Shown here: one piece after another, positions 1 through 11,988 of the stretch | Layout: every line of letters begins with the position of its first letter | Position numbering within the stretch: position 1 is the first letter of the stretch | From: Podocnemis expansa | Taxonomy: Eukaryota > Chordata > Testudines > Podocnemididae | Direction of reading: 5' to 3' | DNA: 64,000 bases | Assembly: GCA_007922195.1 (NCBI GenBank) | Contig: ML681964.1 | Coordinates: 4,579,858-4,643,857 of the forward strand | Notes under the pieces: model-generated | Databases searched by the model: none | Seen by the model: only the letters and a program-made list of their open reading frames with translations | Told to the model about the DNA's origin: nothing | Position numbers and translations under genes: made by a program

Positions 1-840
1 CTAGGGAAAAGGTAAGATCACCTCGCACTTCTTCCAGCACAATGACTGACCTCTCCTCTGGTTAGGAATGATTCTCAAAGACAAAATTATTTGGTTTTTT
101 TGTCTCTTAAGTAGAAAGATAACTTTTCTCCCTTCTTTGCCCTCTTATAGTCTAGTGAAGTGTTGAAATAGATTCTTCTGAAACAAATAAAGTTCATTCA
201 AACTATGAGGAAGGAGACAGGGAGTATGGTGATAAAGTTCGTTCCATGCTGATTTCTTCCTTGCTGATGCTTATTATAAAGCAAATTGATCTCTTTCTCT
301 CCCCTCTGGTGTAAATTAATGGCCACTTGGTAAGTGGTTGCCAACTGCCTCTGATGACATCTGGCTGGAGGCATCGACTTATCCTTTGTCCAGGAGAAGC
401 CCATTTATCCTTTTTTCCAGATTTGTCTGGTAACCATTTTAGTTCCACATTTTCTTTCCCTATAAAGGTTGCAATGCCCAATGTGATGTTGTAGAGCTCA
501 AGGATGCTGGTTTTTTGGAGCCAGATCTTGCCATTTAATTCCCAGTATCCACCATACATGTTATAAGTGGAATTGGGCCAATCATTTCGTGTGGTGTCAA
601 TGAGTTATTCATGTGTTACAGCCATAGGAGAATGTGGGTGATGACAATGCCATAAATATCACTTTTTGTTTGCAGTATGACTGCTGGTTTGTTTAAGACA
701 CAAATGATGAAGCTTTCCAAAGACATTGCTGGCTGCACCAAAACACTCTAATGTTTTGACATGACACAGGCAAGGTAACAAAATCTGTGAGTGACCCTGA
801 GTGGTACCCCATTCATGGACACAACTAGAGCCATAACTTG
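1..840. other. Unassigned AT-rich DNA
   Basis: I see no gene here. Short frames on both strands have no recognisable domain or codon signal. The stretch lies upstream of PLE scraps and could be intergenic DNA or an intron. Confidence 0.5.
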
Positions 841-844
841 TGTT

Positions 845-890
845 AGTCTTTAAGTGTCACAGTACTCCTTGTTTGTTTCCTTTAGGTTGA
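845..890 (+). repeat. Penelope-like element (PLE) terminal fragment
   Basis: The 'TTAGTCTTTAAGTG..AC' and 'CTCCTTGTTTGTTT' blocks match the terminal sequence of the better preserved PLE copies at 32.3-33.06 kb and 59.3-61.05 kb. It is a short, isolated scrap. Confidence 0.5.
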
Positions 891-1164
891 TTGTTAAGCC
901 AAAATGTTTTGCTGCATGTGCAAAATAATCAGTGTGTAACTTAATGTCCCCAAGGTTATGGGTTAAAAAAAGTGCAATAAAGCACAATCATCACTGAATG
1001 AAAATTTGCAGATAACTGTCTTCTTAACTTTTGTCTTCATGTTCAGGCAAGGCAGAGGCAGGACTTTCATACACATGGTAATGAATATAAATACCACACT
1101 CATTAGTAGGCAAATCGCTACAGAATTGCAAAGTCTGCAAACATCTGATCAAGTGGGATTGTGC

Positions 1165-1235
1165 CCATGGAAGTTTATGCAACAAATAAATTTGTTTGTC
1201 TTTGAAGTGCCACAGGACTCCTTTTTTGATCTGTA
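1165..1235 (+). repeat. PLE terminal fragment
   Basis: It carries the PLE-terminus signature: 'ATGCAACAAATAAATTTG', then a 'GTCTTTGAAGTGCCACAGG' block and 'ACTCC'. This matches the right arms of the palindromic PLE copies further along the window. The small reading frame across it is incidental. Confidence 0.6.
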
Positions 1236-1239
1236 AACA

Positions 1240-1870
1240 TGATGCTCAATTATTTTATAGCAAGAACACAGTGTTGTTTTACTTCATTGATTAAAAAGAA
1301 GGAAGCTAAAAATGCAGGCTATGAGCCTGCATGTCTTCATCAAAAGATTTAATAATGCTGACAAACTTTTTGGGGCAACTGAACGTGTGGAGGGATGTTC
1401 ACAGGCCATTTCAATTTACAGAGCCAAAGGCCTTACTAAGATTGACAAAAGCTACATCTAGGCTTTGGTTTGGCTCATTGACATTTCTCCTGAATTTGCT
1501 GTTGTGCAAAGATCATGTCTGAAGTACCATTCCTAAGACAGAAGCCTAGTATTTCAGGCAGTATCTGCAAGTTGATTGGTTAGCCTGTTTAACATGACTC
1601 AGGCAAGTATCTTTCCTGTTGCAGCAAGGAACAAGGGTGCCACAATGGTTAGTGCTACACTAGGAGTGCGATTACCTTTCCAAATCTAAAGGCAAGTAAT
1701 GTTGGCTTCTTTAAGTTCCTCCTGGTCCCAAAGCCTGAAGTAGAAGCCAGTGAGCTTCCTGATCATGGCTCCAACATCTGAAGATCTCTGGAGGAATACC
1801 ACCAAGACCTGCTGTTTTGCCATTTGCTCAACAGTTTTCTATACTTCTGATATGTTCAGCAAAATTGAGA
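1240..1870. other. Unassigned DNA
   Basis: I see no coding signal or recognisable repeat boundary between the PLE scrap and the GC-rich block that follows. Confidence 0.4.
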
Positions 1871-1889
1871 GTTGGTCCTTGTAAGGAGG

Positions 1890-1990
1890 CCACAAGATGG
1901 CTGCCTCCGCAGGAGCCAAGATGGCTGCCTCCACAAACCTGCCAATCAAGCAGAGGGGAAGAGGTGGGGCAGGAAGTATAAAAGGAAGGC
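1890..1990 (+). promoter_or_regulatory. Candidate promoter or LTR U3 module
   Basis: Two copies of AAGATGGCTGCC (about 1894 and 1918) resemble YY1-type sites. They are followed by GCCAATCA (CCAAT box, about 1941) and TATAAAAGG (TATA box, 1977-1985). The CCAAT-to-TATA spacing of about 35 bp is typical of an LTR or Pol II core promoter. The sequence becomes GC-rich immediately downstream. I could not find a paired LTR or a poly(A) signal close by, so whether this is an LTR, another repeat promoter or chance remains open. Confidence 0.4.
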
Positions 1991-2143
1991 AGAGGCACTC
2001 ACTTCAGCCCTAGCTGCCAGAGGAACAAGATGGCTCTGGCCAGGTTCCTCAGCCCCAGCCCTTCATCTGGCTGAGGAGACCTGGGCCGACCTGCCAGCCT
2101 CGTACTGGGATGGCTGGCTCGGGCCTCCCATGGTAGGTACTTA

Positions 2144-2401
2144 GTGGAAGACCCCCTGCCATGGGAGGGGGACAAGCTGTGGCCACCCAAACTGCAGCAC
2201 CCCATGACTGACCATGAGGCTCTGGAATGCTGGGGGTGGGCGTCCCCACCTGTCAGAGAGGATCTGGAGGAACTGCCCCTGGTGCCACCTGATGTGGACC
2301 CCCCTGCAGGGGAGGACCTGGAGGAGCTGCCCCTTGCCCCCCACCCAGGGGGGGCTGCAGGAACCACCAAACTCCCAGACCTGCTGCCCCCAGATGCCTA
2401 G
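2144..2401 (+). other. Unrecognised acidic/proline-rich reading frame in a GC-rich block
   Basis: An 85-codon ATG-initiated frame lies about 160 bp downstream of the TATA box. It encodes a Pro/Leu/Glu-rich protein with a duplicated EDLEELPL motif (near residues 39 and 57). The block from about 2000 to 2960 has several overlapping GC-rich frames, so a long frame could be compositional. The duplicated in-frame motif argues weakly for a real coding origin, perhaps a decayed LTR-retroelement or retrogene. I do not recognise the family. A GTAGGT donor-like site sits just upstream at about 2130. Confidence 0.25.
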
Positions 2402-2989
2402 GAAGGCCTTGACTCCGTGCCCCTTAGTGAGTACCCCAAGGATGCAGAGGAGAATATCAACCAGGTACTGATGGGAGAGGGGGAGGGCAGTAGCCCAGGG
2501 GAAGTTTACCCCATACCAGGGTCAGTGTGTTGTGGTTGGGACCCCACTGACCCTGCAGGTCCTGCTGCTGTTAGGGCCCTGGGCTGGGACACAGCGGAGC
2601 AGGGCAGACCTGTGTGTCCCCTCCTCCTCTCCCTGTTCGTCGAGATGGCAACCCCAATTCGTCCCCATCCTCATTGAACCCCTGACTGCCACCAGACTCA
2701 TTGACTGGCCACCCTAGTGAGGGTTCTGGCGGCTGGGGGAGAACTGCTGTGCCTGGCCCCTGGATTACTGGGTGCACCCCCTCCTGGGGGGGGGGTAAAA
2801 TGAACTACTCGCCCCTCCACTCTGGGGTAGGGTGGATTTGTCTAGCTGACTTGAGCAAAGAACTCCCCACATTGCCCACTGGGTGTGCCCTCCTGGTGGG
2901 GCGAACTGAACCCATGCTTACAGTCCTGAACTGGAAGTTGTTCAGGATCATCAGATGGTAATGAGCAGTTCAGAAACACCTTAGTGTCT

Positions 2990-4440
2990 AGCTTATCTTT
3001 TATGAGAATTTTTTCCAATATCATATAGTGGCAGTGACTTATGCACACTCTAGATAGCAGTAGCACCATTAGATTGTGGGCCATACACGGTCTTCAGCTC
3101 ATCAGAAAAAAAAAAAAAGATGATCAGGCAGAGTCAGTGTTTATTTTGTGCAATTGATGAACCATGTCAAGAACTTCATCAGGTTTTTAAACAAGCCTTG
3201 CACCTGAGAACTCAGATTTCAATGCATGTATACCGATGCCGAATATTGGAGATTGACAGCTTCTCTGTTTTAACTGGAGGAGCAGTGTCATCTTGCATCT
3301 CATGAGCTGATGATCAGACCACATGGGTGCTCCCAGTTTTTATGGGTGGTGATGATTTTGATGTCCTGATAGTTGTGTAACGTCACATAGTCAGTTAAAT
3401 GCTAATTAATTGACAATGACCAGAGCAGGGATGCATCTATATTGTTTTGTACTTTGTTGCTTGTCAATAACACATTAAGGGTGAAAATTACCTGACCCTG
3501 ATCTGGAACCATGTCATGCAGGCTTGGCCTGACATCTCTTTCCAAACTGGGAATGGCTGGCGGCATGACAAGGATGGACACATTTCCCTAACACTAATGA
3601 GACAGGCACTTGCCCCTGAAGAACTCCTGGGTTTACATTACATGCAAGTTTAAAAAGGCAAGTGTGAGCTTAACTGCAGTTCAAGAGAGCAGGGCATGCA
3701 CACAGGTTTGCATGTATACTGGTGATGAAGATGTTGATAATCCTCAGAAAGTTGTGCATGTAGGTCCAGATGAGTCTGAAACCATAAATGATTCAGATTT
3801 AGACATTTAGAATATAGCAAATGTACTGAAAAAGGCTATAAACATGTTCACTGACATATTTCCTATGGTTGAGGGAGTCCACTGACTATTAGTTTTGCTA
3901 GCACTAGGCAATAGTATACCTGACTTCTATAAGAATGAATATTTCATTTAAAACTTTTGTCTTGGTGAATAATCTATGGATTTATCAATACAAAACAAGG
4001 CCAAGCAATTCTTCAAGCAATAAGCCTGATTGATTATTTGTGTCAAACCATTTGTATGAGTAAAATTTTTTTGTCTCTTTAAATAAACTAGTGATAATGT
4101 GTTAAATGTTTTGCATGACAAATTTGGTTTTGTGTTTTAAAATAAAATTTTCAGACATTTTATTACATTTTTTCCTTGCAAACTTCTTTTGACAATCTAA
4201 GGGCAATTATGCCCTTTTCTCTTGCTAAAAAGGTTTTGATGTGGGTACAACGTTTCACTGCCATACCTTGCTACCACTTTACAACACCACATCCACCCTG
4301 TTTAAGTACCTAAGGAACACGTCTGTCCCAATAACTTGCTGTAGGGTGGGGTTACTACGTAGCTAAAAATGTCCAAACAATGGTTCCAGGCTATAAACTT
4401 AAACAGAAAATGTAGTTTGTGCAGTTTTGCACACACTTGC
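2990..4440. other. Unassigned DNA with possible retropseudogene traces
   Basis: An A-run at about 3106-3118 precedes short + strand frames (3120-3305 and 3610-3810) that look protein-like but match no family I recognise. AATAAA hexamers occur near 4083 and 4142. This could be an old processed copy or a decayed transposase. The evidence is too weak to call. Confidence 0.2.
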
Positions 4441-4559
4441 TGATTGCCCTCACTGGCTTGCAGAAATTTTAGGTGCCAGGATCATGTAATGGCTCCATGC
4501 ATCTTGATGCTCTCAATGTGCTTACCCTTCCAACTCCTTGTTGCATATACCTGCCAACT

Positions 4560-5230
4560 ACTATGTGAGAGGTCTGCAACCTCTAACTCCAGAGCTGCAT
4601 GTGGCTTTTTGACTGCCCCCTTGTGGCTCTGGGCCTGTCCCCCCAGCCCCTGGGGGAGAGGGGACTCTGCAGACAGCCCAGTCCTGGCTGTGCCCACCCC
4701 CCACCACCAGGGAACCCTGTGGATTGCCTGCATCAGGCTCCTGGCTCCCCACCACCACTGTAGGACCCTGTGGCAGGCACCCTAGTCCCAGGGCAGTAAC
4801 TACGGTGGGGCAAACAGGGCAAAGGCTTAGGCACCAAATTTTAGAGGGAACTGAGGAAGGATCCCCACTGGAAGACTCGGCTGCTGGGGAAGCTGGCCAG
4901 CAGGCTGGTGAGGAAAGTGCTCTGTTGGGGGACCCTGCTAACTGATGGAGAAAGCACACTGCAAGGGGACCCTGCTGACTGGTGGAGAAAGCACACTGCC
5001 AGAGCATCCTGCTGAGTGGTGAAGACACCCTGCTGGGGAAGCTGCCTTGGCAGAGGCTCCTGGCAGTGGCAGGGTCCAGATCCAGCTACCTGCTGATGGC
5101 TGGGCTGGATTGGGCCCTGGGGGGGGGGAGGGCATGTTTTGTGCTGCTTGCCCTGAGTGCCAACCTTTCTAGTTACAGCCTTGCCTTGTCCAGTTCCCTT
5201 CACCCCCCCCACCAGGAGCCTACACCCATT
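4560..5230. repeat. GC-rich degenerate repeat
   Basis: Imperfect direct repeats recur around 4910-5040 (a 'GGGGACCCTGCTGACTGG'-like phrase followed by 'GGAGAAAGCACACTGC'), in a Pro/Gly-rich compositional block. Overlapping frames on both strands are shadows of this composition. Confidence 0.4.
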
Positions 5231-5708
5231 GCAATGCTCAAAACACTTGGTTACTGAAAGAATTTTAAAAAATGGCTCCTCTTATCTTGCACTATGTTCA
5301 GAGGTAGTACTTTCAGAGGTGGTCTAAAGCAGGAATTTTTTTTTGTTCTTCCCTCAATACATACCATAAAAGCAAATGGATCAGCAAGTTCATCAGCTGT
5401 AACTAATTACTTAGTCTGCTTATGCTTAGCACTGCTCCAGGCACATGCCTTTTCTGTACCCTGTTCATTTGCCGAGGTGCAGGGATTTCCCCAACACCTG
5501 CCTTGAATTTCCTACCCCCCCCCACAGTTGTCAGCTAGTAATAGTGTCATACCAATTTAGCAAGCACACCTAATACCCTCAATTGCCCCTCTAATTTCAG
5601 GTCTTGGGGAGAATACTGCCAAGGCCCCAAAAAGTGATTAATGCCAAGCATGATGGCATGCACTCAGAGTAAGGGGAAAACGGTCAAGAAACTTGAAAAG
5701 CCTTAGTG

Positions 5709-5876
5709 CAGGGGTCTCAAACACACAGCCCCTAAAGCTACTTGCAGCAGCTCAGGGCAAAACTATTGTTACCAATATTTGCACTATCTATGAAGAGGTT
5801 TCAGTGGGTGCAGCCCTCCGAGTAAGGTACTAGTCCTCATGCGGCCCTGGTGGTGATTTGACTTTGAGACCCCCTG
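5709..5876. mobile_element. hAT-type MITE, 168 bp
   Basis: The ends are CAGGGGTCTCAAAC and ...GAGACCCCCTG, an imperfect terminal inverted repeat of hAT type. It is flanked by an 8-bp target duplication: CCTTAGTG at 5701-5708 and CTTTAGTG at 5877-5884 (7 of 8 match). The same family occurs at 23122-28692, where a CR1 has split it. It carries no coding capacity and sits just upstream of the CpG island. Confidence 0.85.
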
Positions 5877-5929
5877 CTTTAGTGCAAACTGATTCAAGTG
5901 CTGCCCCAAGGCTGCTGCGCTTGAGGTGA

Positions 5930-7000
5930 ATAGTTTTCACCAGTGGAGCTGAGCTCTGGCCCCGGAGAGGTAGGTCCCCGACTGAGCCTCTGTCCCCTCA
6001 GCAGCGCCCCCTGCAGCCCCGCCGCGCTCCCTGCTCCTGCTTCGGTGGCGCGAGGGGAGGAGCCGCCCGCTGGCTGCGATTGGCTGGAGGGGCTGCCAAT
6101 CGGCTGGAGGGCCGGGGCTGAGCTCGGCGGAGGTGGGGGGAGCGCGGAGCGAGGCCGGCGCTGGGAGAGTTCATGTAGCTTCATCGTCCTCGCTTCAGCA
6201 GCGGCGCCTCCTTCGCTTCGCTCCGCTCCCGGCCTCCCTCAGCGCGGAGCCAACGCAGACCCCCTTCCTCGCGCCTCTCTGTCCGCGGGCGGGAGCAGCC
6301 GGCCAGGGCGCAGCATGGAGGAGGAGCGGGCGGGCGAGCAGATGAGACCGCTACTCACCACGGTAACGCGGGGCCGAAGCGAGCGGGCGCCGGCACCGCC
6401 GGCTTTGTGGCAGCCGGTCTGGCTGGGGAGCGGGCGCGGGCGCGGGCCCGGCCCTTTGTCACCGGCTGCCGGCCTGGGAGGATGTGCGCCCCCTCTCCTC
6501 AGCCGCGGGGGCAGGAACACGGAAGCGGCGCCGCCGGGGACCCATTGCGTCTGAGGCGCCGGCAACGGTTCCTCCTCCGGCCGTTAGCGGCCGCGGCGCG
6601 AGGGCTCCGCGCGCGCAGGTGGCTCCAGAACTCGGGGCGCGCGCGGCGCCCTCCTGGCCTCGTTACCGGCGCGCCTGATGTGTGCGCGCGCGCGCGCGGG
6701 CGCTGGGGGCTCTGGGCTGCCAGACCCGCAGCCTTGTGTGGAGCGGGGCGAGCGGGTTTCTTTGTTCCAGCGGCCCTGCCCGTGTGCTAGCCGCTTCTCA
6801 GGCCGCCTGAGAGAGGGCGAGGAAGGGGGGGACAGACTCTGCCCCCCTCTTCTCTCGCCCCCGCGTGGGAGCATGGCGGGGTGAGCCCCCCTCTCCTCCC
6901 TCCGCGCTGCTGCTGCTGCTGCTGCCTCCTCTCGGCCGAGCCAGTCCACGGAGGGGTGGGGGGAGAGGCGCGCGCGCACACACAAAACTGAAGATTGGTT
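5930..7000 (+). promoter_or_regulatory. CpG-island promoter
   Basis: About 1 kb of very GC-rich, CpG-dense sequence stands out against AT-rich flanks. An inverted CCAAT box (ATTGG, 6079-6083) and a CCAAT box (6096-6100) lie about 215-235 bp upstream of the ATG at 6315. A (GC)n tract (about 6684-6698) and a (CTG)n tract (about 6906-6925) lie downstream. There is no TATA box. This is the usual form of a broadly expressed vertebrate promoter. Direction is inferred from the + strand exon and splice donor inside the island. A second ATG followed at once by a donor (ATG at 6873, GTGAGC at 6881) could be an alternative first exon. Confidence 0.8.
6315..6362 (+). CDS. First coding exon of an unidentified gene (partial)
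   Basis: The ATG at 6315 has a strong Kozak context (A at -3, G at +4) inside the CpG island. Sixteen codons follow, encoding an acidic N-terminus and then an Arg-Pro-Leu-Leu segment (MEEERAGEQMRPLLTT). They stop in phase 0 at the GTAACG donor beginning at 6363. The frame stays open upstream to another ATG at 5943, but that leader is Pro/Ala/Gly-rich and looks like GC-rich 5' UTR. The PLL motif so near the N-terminus would suit a dileucine-type sorting signal of a membrane protein, but this is speculative. I do not recognise the protein and found no credible second exon, so the first intron may fill much of the window. Confidence 0.5.
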
Positions 7001-8560
7001 TGTTTCCTCTGGCCTCGCACTCGGGTCACGGATTGGGAGCGATTCCCAGGCAAGCGTCTCTGGTCGAGATCTGTGCGGCTACGGGCAGGGGGAATAAAAC
7101 TATATTGATGCTGTTCATTTCCTTTCAGGGCTGGTGGCGAGGCAGGGCAGGCATGTGCGCCGTTACTTCCTGTGCTGCTGCAAAATACATGTGGCTCCCT
7201 AGTTGCGATTTCCCTCTCTTTCCCCCCTCCCTTTTTAGATGATACAGTCAGGGTTTTATCAAGAAGCCTCTGCCCTTATTTTGCTCTTCTCTTTTAATGT
7301 CTTCTCCAAGAAGGTGTACCAGAGCCAGATATTCTTAGTCAAAAGAGGAGGGGTCTGTGTGTGGTTTCCAAGCTAGGTAACATTCTGGTAACCAAATAAA
7401 GCTTGGCAAGCCTATTTGTGTTTTACACAAGACTATGTTCAGGTTTGCTTTCAGGTAAGAAGTAAATTGTAGTCACTTATGAAGACTGGAATTCATGACT
7501 TGCTAACTTGTCATCAGTATACATATCAATAGTATTTCTCAAGCTGTTACAACAGTATCAATAACTTGTTGTTGTTTACAGGCCTATGAATATTGTATTT
7601 TCTTCCTGTCAGTTTTGATTTAAGAAACTGTTATAATATCTCCCCTGTAAGAGTTCAGCATAAAGAAATGTGCATTATTTTTCCATGCCCTTGTCCTTCA
7701 GTTAAGGAATAAAGGTTCTTAACTCCGGATAGCTAGTTTGTAGTGACAGACATGGAGTAAATGGGTACTGATGGCAAGGCATTTTGTAGTTTTAAAACTA
7801 GTAATGAGGTTAAGATTAAAATTACAAAGTGTTTTTCTTTCAGTGGGCATTTACCTCATATTTGTTGCTATATGTTAGCTGACAGGAATTAAGAACAAAC
7901 CTTTTTGTTGGGTATGTCTACAGTACAGGTGCTGCTGTGGCAAAAGTTAGCATGTGGATTGAGAAATTTTGCATGTTGTAAATGCAGTGGGTTATTACTG
8001 GAGATTGAAAAACAGGAGTGGGAATTGTGAACATGACCTGGAAAGAAGCAGAAAGACAGGGCTCCCTGGGCACACTGCTCGCTAGTGATAAACTGAGAAT
8101 TTCTTAGTAAGGAGACCACTGGTGTTTTTTGTTTTGTTCTGTGAGGCAGAGTAAAGAGAGAATTCCAGCCACCCAGTGCAGGGTGGGAGAAGAACAGGCG
8201 GAGGATGTTTGTGTAAGATAGGAAGAAAAAAAGGGGTAGGATATGTGAAAACAACAAGCAAAATGATAGAAGCTAGACTGTGTGCTTCCTTAAAGGCAAG
8301 AACATGGAACAGTGGTGAAGTAACTTAAAAAGGTAAGAGTGGGTCGTGTGCTGATCCATAAGCAAACTAAATGACTCTTGGATGAGATATGCTAGAAACT
8401 TTTGCTGGTATAGCAAGGTTGGTTAGGGGTGTGACAATTTTTGTGATTTCTATGCCATCAGAAGTCATAATATAAACTTTGTAATGCTGATATAGTTTAT
8501 TTTAGCCATTGAAATGGTATAAGCTATACCAACAAAAGAATGCTCTATTTTTGGCATTGC
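7000..8560. other. Putative intron 1 DNA, nothing recognised
   Basis: GC content falls back to background after about 7.1 kb. I see no exon with both splice sites and no clear transposon. A single MITE-like end ('GGGTATGTCTACAG', about 7910) has no partner that I could find. Confidence 0.45.
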
Positions 8561-8566
8561 TTGTGG

Positions 8567-8757
8567 CCATGTCTACACTGCAGTGATACAGCTACAATAC
8601 TGTACTTGTGCCACTGTAGTATTGTAGTGGAGATGTTTTGTGCTTCGACAAAAGGGGTTTTCCCATCAATGTAGCTAACCCACCACTTAAAGAGGGGTAG
8701 CTACATTTGACAGAAGAACTCTACAGTGTGGGTTAGGTTGACCTAACTGTTGCACAG
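8567..8757. mobile_element. Harbinger-like MITE remnant
   Basis: The left end GGCCATGTCTACACTGCAG and the right end reading, on the other strand, GGTCAACCTAACCCACACTG share the 'ACACTG' core typical of the 'GTCTACACTGC' Harbinger-type MITEs of reptiles. I could not identify a clear TTA duplication, so the boundaries are approximate. Confidence 0.35.
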
Positions 8758-9282
8758 GGTACAGAATTATGAAGTATAAAATTGGAATAACAGCGTTAAG
8801 AAGGGTGTCCTAGATGGATAAGATTGAGTATTACTAGTATGGTTCATTTTCCTATTGAGACTTTTTCCATTTTTTTTCCCCAAGTGGGATGGCTGAAGTG
8901 TCGAGTCTTCACAATGGAGCTGATTTGAGCTGCCAAGTAGGCATCCTTGTTATCTACTGTTCTCCTGCAGGGATTCCTAACTAGTGGATTTCTTGTCTCT
9001 CTAAGAAACTGTAGGCTGTGTAAAAGTTATGGTTACAAAGGTCTTGTAAAGTGGAAACTGTTCCCCCTTTTCTACTGAAGAAGAGCTGAAGAATGCTCTT
9101 TTGGAGATGGATGCCTTTCCCTCATCGTTCTGATTTTTGTAGAATTTTTACCTGATGCTGAATTAGACTGAGCTGCAAAACTGAATGGAGGACGTGTACA
9201 TGCTGAGTTGGAACTCTAGAAATCCATGTGCGGCCTTTCCTTCGCTGTTTGGAATAATATGCTATTATTAGAGGCTCTCTTA

Positions 9283-9583
9283 GGTCCTATCTTCACTAGC
9301 ATTTATGCCAGCAAAACTTTTGTCATGCAGCGATGTGGAAAAAACACCTGCCTGAGTGACAGAAGTTTTGTTGGCATTCAGTGGACAGCACTATATTGGC
9401 GGGAGATTCTCTCTTGCTGACATAAGCTTGTTTAAGTGGGAGAGCTCTCTCCCATAGCTATTGTTGCTTGTTGGCAGGAGAGCTCTCTGCCATTAACATA
9501 ACATAGCTACATAAGAGTTCTTACAGCTGCACAGCTGTACTGATACAGCTGTACTGGTGTAAGTGTTAAGTGTTGACTAGCCC
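9283..9583. mobile_element. PIF/Harbinger-type MITE, 301 bp
   Basis: It is flanked by TTA on both sides (9280-9282 and 9584-9586), the target duplication of PIF/Harbinger elements. Imperfect terminal inverted repeats (GGTCCTATCTTCACTA against GGGCTAGTCAACACTTA) support the call. The interior has short inverted repeats around 'GGGAGAGCTCTCTCCC' and 'GGAGAGCTCTCTGCC'. It has no coding capacity. The 64-codon frame over its left half is spurious. Confidence 0.6.
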
Positions 9584-10077
9584 TTAGTGAGAGAGGTGTT
9601 AAGCTCTGTTTCTGTTTGAGGGCAAAGTGGCACATAGTGTTCACAAAGAGAATCTATGGAAGGGAGAAAAATGTCGTGCTTTCTTGCCCCTTTTATTGTT
9701 ACTACCTTTTGAAGGACCTATCCCTATATCACTGTAAGGTGCTTGAGAAGAGCACTGCTATGAGGGCAAGAGTTGTCCTACTAGGTCTGGTCAGTGGTTT
9801 TTCTAGTTCGGTATCCTAGTTCTGGTGTGTGTGATATCTGATGTATTCTTATGTACTGGAAGAGCAAATTCCTCCTTATTGAAGATAGTATAAGATTCTT
9901 TAGGTAGCTAATTAAATATCATTGAACACAAATCCGTATGTATTTTCCCATTTCTTGGACAACTAATAAGCATGCTGTCAGTGGCTAGACCGCCAGTTTG
10001 AGGTCAAAGTTTATCTGTATAGTTTCATACCATTTGATGACAGAGTCGGTGTGCATCTTGCTGACATAAACAAACTA

Positions 10078-10602
10078 GGGTCGTCAAACCATTTAAAAAA
10101 AAACCCCATGATTAACTGTGGAGTCAGTCATGATTAATCACATTTTTGATCATGCTGTTAAACGCTAGTAGAATACCACTTGTTTAAATATTTTTGGTGT
10201 GGGAGGGGAGAGCTCTGTCTCTTTAAGCAGAGGCTCAGGAGTCTGAAAACCTTGTCAGTCACAGCGGCACTCACTCCCGAGCCAGCAGCAGCAGACAGGG
10301 TCCCCCTGTTCCCAGCTCAGCAGAGACTGGGCTGGGAGCCCTATCCCCTTGCATTCCCCCCACACTCTGTGCAGCTAACAGGAGGCAGACTCCCTGTACA
10401 GAGCAGCTTGGGTGGGATAGCTCACCCAGGGGCTAGGCAGGAATGAGGGGGGGGCACAGGTTGGAGGGAGAATGGGGTCCCCCTGCCCTCCGGACAGAGA
10501 GTGGTGCCCCCTCATCACGGTGTCCTGGTCTGCAATTAACACTCAGTTTAAAAAAATGCATCAATTTGTTTTGATTTAATCGCATGCTATAACTGACAGC
10601 CC
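10078..10602. mobile_element. hAT-type nonautonomous element, 525 bp
   Basis: The ends are GGGTCGTCA... and ...TGACAGCCC. The subterminal regions are AT-rich with 'GATTAA' motifs on both sides (CATGATTAATCACATTTTTG left, GATTTAATCGCATGC right). The flanks ACAAACTA and TCAAAATA agree at 6 of 8 positions, as expected for an old 8-bp hAT duplication. The GC-rich centre (10200-10500) supplies the small reading frame seen there, which I do not consider a gene. Confidence 0.65.
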
Positions 10603-11988
10603 TCAAAATAATGGAAACTCTTCTTCACACCCATTTGCTGCCTCACTTTCTGTGTTGAGCTAGGCTATTTTTCTGTAACCGACTCTTTTATCAGTAAATA
10701 TAGATAATTAATTAATATATGTTTTGCTCAGAGGCTGAGTGCTCTGGCTCGTAGCCAGGCAGCCATCCATCAGCTGTCTGTTTAGTCTTTCCAGGGTCTT
10801 TACAATAGTCTCATGTGACTTGGTGCTTATATTAAATTTGGCAAATGTGAACTCAGTAACGTTCTGCTTAATGATCTTTGCAGCTATTTAGGAGATGTCT
10901 TAACCACATCTGCTAGGACTGAGCAGTGTGACTTAATTTTCTGGACTACTTTAGTTTGAAAATCTGCATTAGTTAGAGGATGCTCTTTTGTGTTCTATGA
11001 ACTCTGGCCTTTTAAATGTAAGAATGTCGTGGGAGTAGAGCCAATACCTTTATTCCATCTCCCCTCTGTGTAAGAGCTATTGAATTTATTTTTGTTTTTG
11101 ATGAATCTGTTCCACTCCTGTATCCCTCTGTGGAAGACACTGGGGTCTTGAAAGTGTTCTTACTGGGAGACAGAGTGAGAGAGAAAGCGAGAGTTTAAGG
11201 ATTCCCTGGCTGATTTGTTTGAATGTTGCAGTAACATGCCTCACTTCATTGTATTTGAGCATGTCTCTGAAGATCTTCTGTAATGGGTGCATGGCTGGTT
11301 GTGCCACTCTTAACCATAGCTTTGGAGGTGACATGGCGTGGGGTGAGTCCCTTTCATTTTCCAGTGTTGGATCCTGTTGCTAGAATGACTCCAGATTTTT
11401 AAAGGTCGTGTTTATGTTGTACATAGGTTCATAGATTATTTCACTGACACTCATCACTTTGGCAGGGCCTGATATTTTTCAAGATGTTCTTTCAAGTTAT
11501 TTTTAATTATTTGTTTATAGATTTTTGTTGGGGGGGGGGGAATCTGCGGGATTTCATATGTTGGAGCTTGAAAATTTTTTAAAGAGTTTGGGACAATGAG
11601 AATAACAATGAGAATTGGGGTAGCTGACAAAATATAACCATACAAATGACAAAAATGCTTCATTACGTCTGTATCTTTTTTGTTGGAATATAATGGATTG
11701 TACTATAAATGATATGTTTCATTATCAAATGTACTTTCTTTGGATGTTTGCTCTCCTTTCCTCAATCTGCAGTCTTTAGTCTAGAAAAACTACAGTTTTT
11801 TAGTCTAGAAAGTGACTTCTCTTGGTACATATCTTGATTTTTCTTGGGAATTTACTCTGGTACTATGTTGGTTCAAATATCTGAGATCAGACTCAGCTTT
11901 CAAGAGGATTATTTCATTTTGAAATAGTTTTTTGCAATTTTATTTGCATAATTTGTATATTATTGTGTTTTATAGTATTTACTTACTG

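Noticed and set aside
5943..6554. 203-codon frame through the CpG island
   Set aside because: It is open because of GC richness and runs through the likely 5' UTR, first exon and intron start. Only the short ATG-to-donor part at 6315-6362 has independent support.
6407..6985. Overlapping long frames on both strands of the CpG island
   Set aside because: They are Arg/Ala/Gly/Pro-rich and mutually overlapping, as expected in any GC-rich island.
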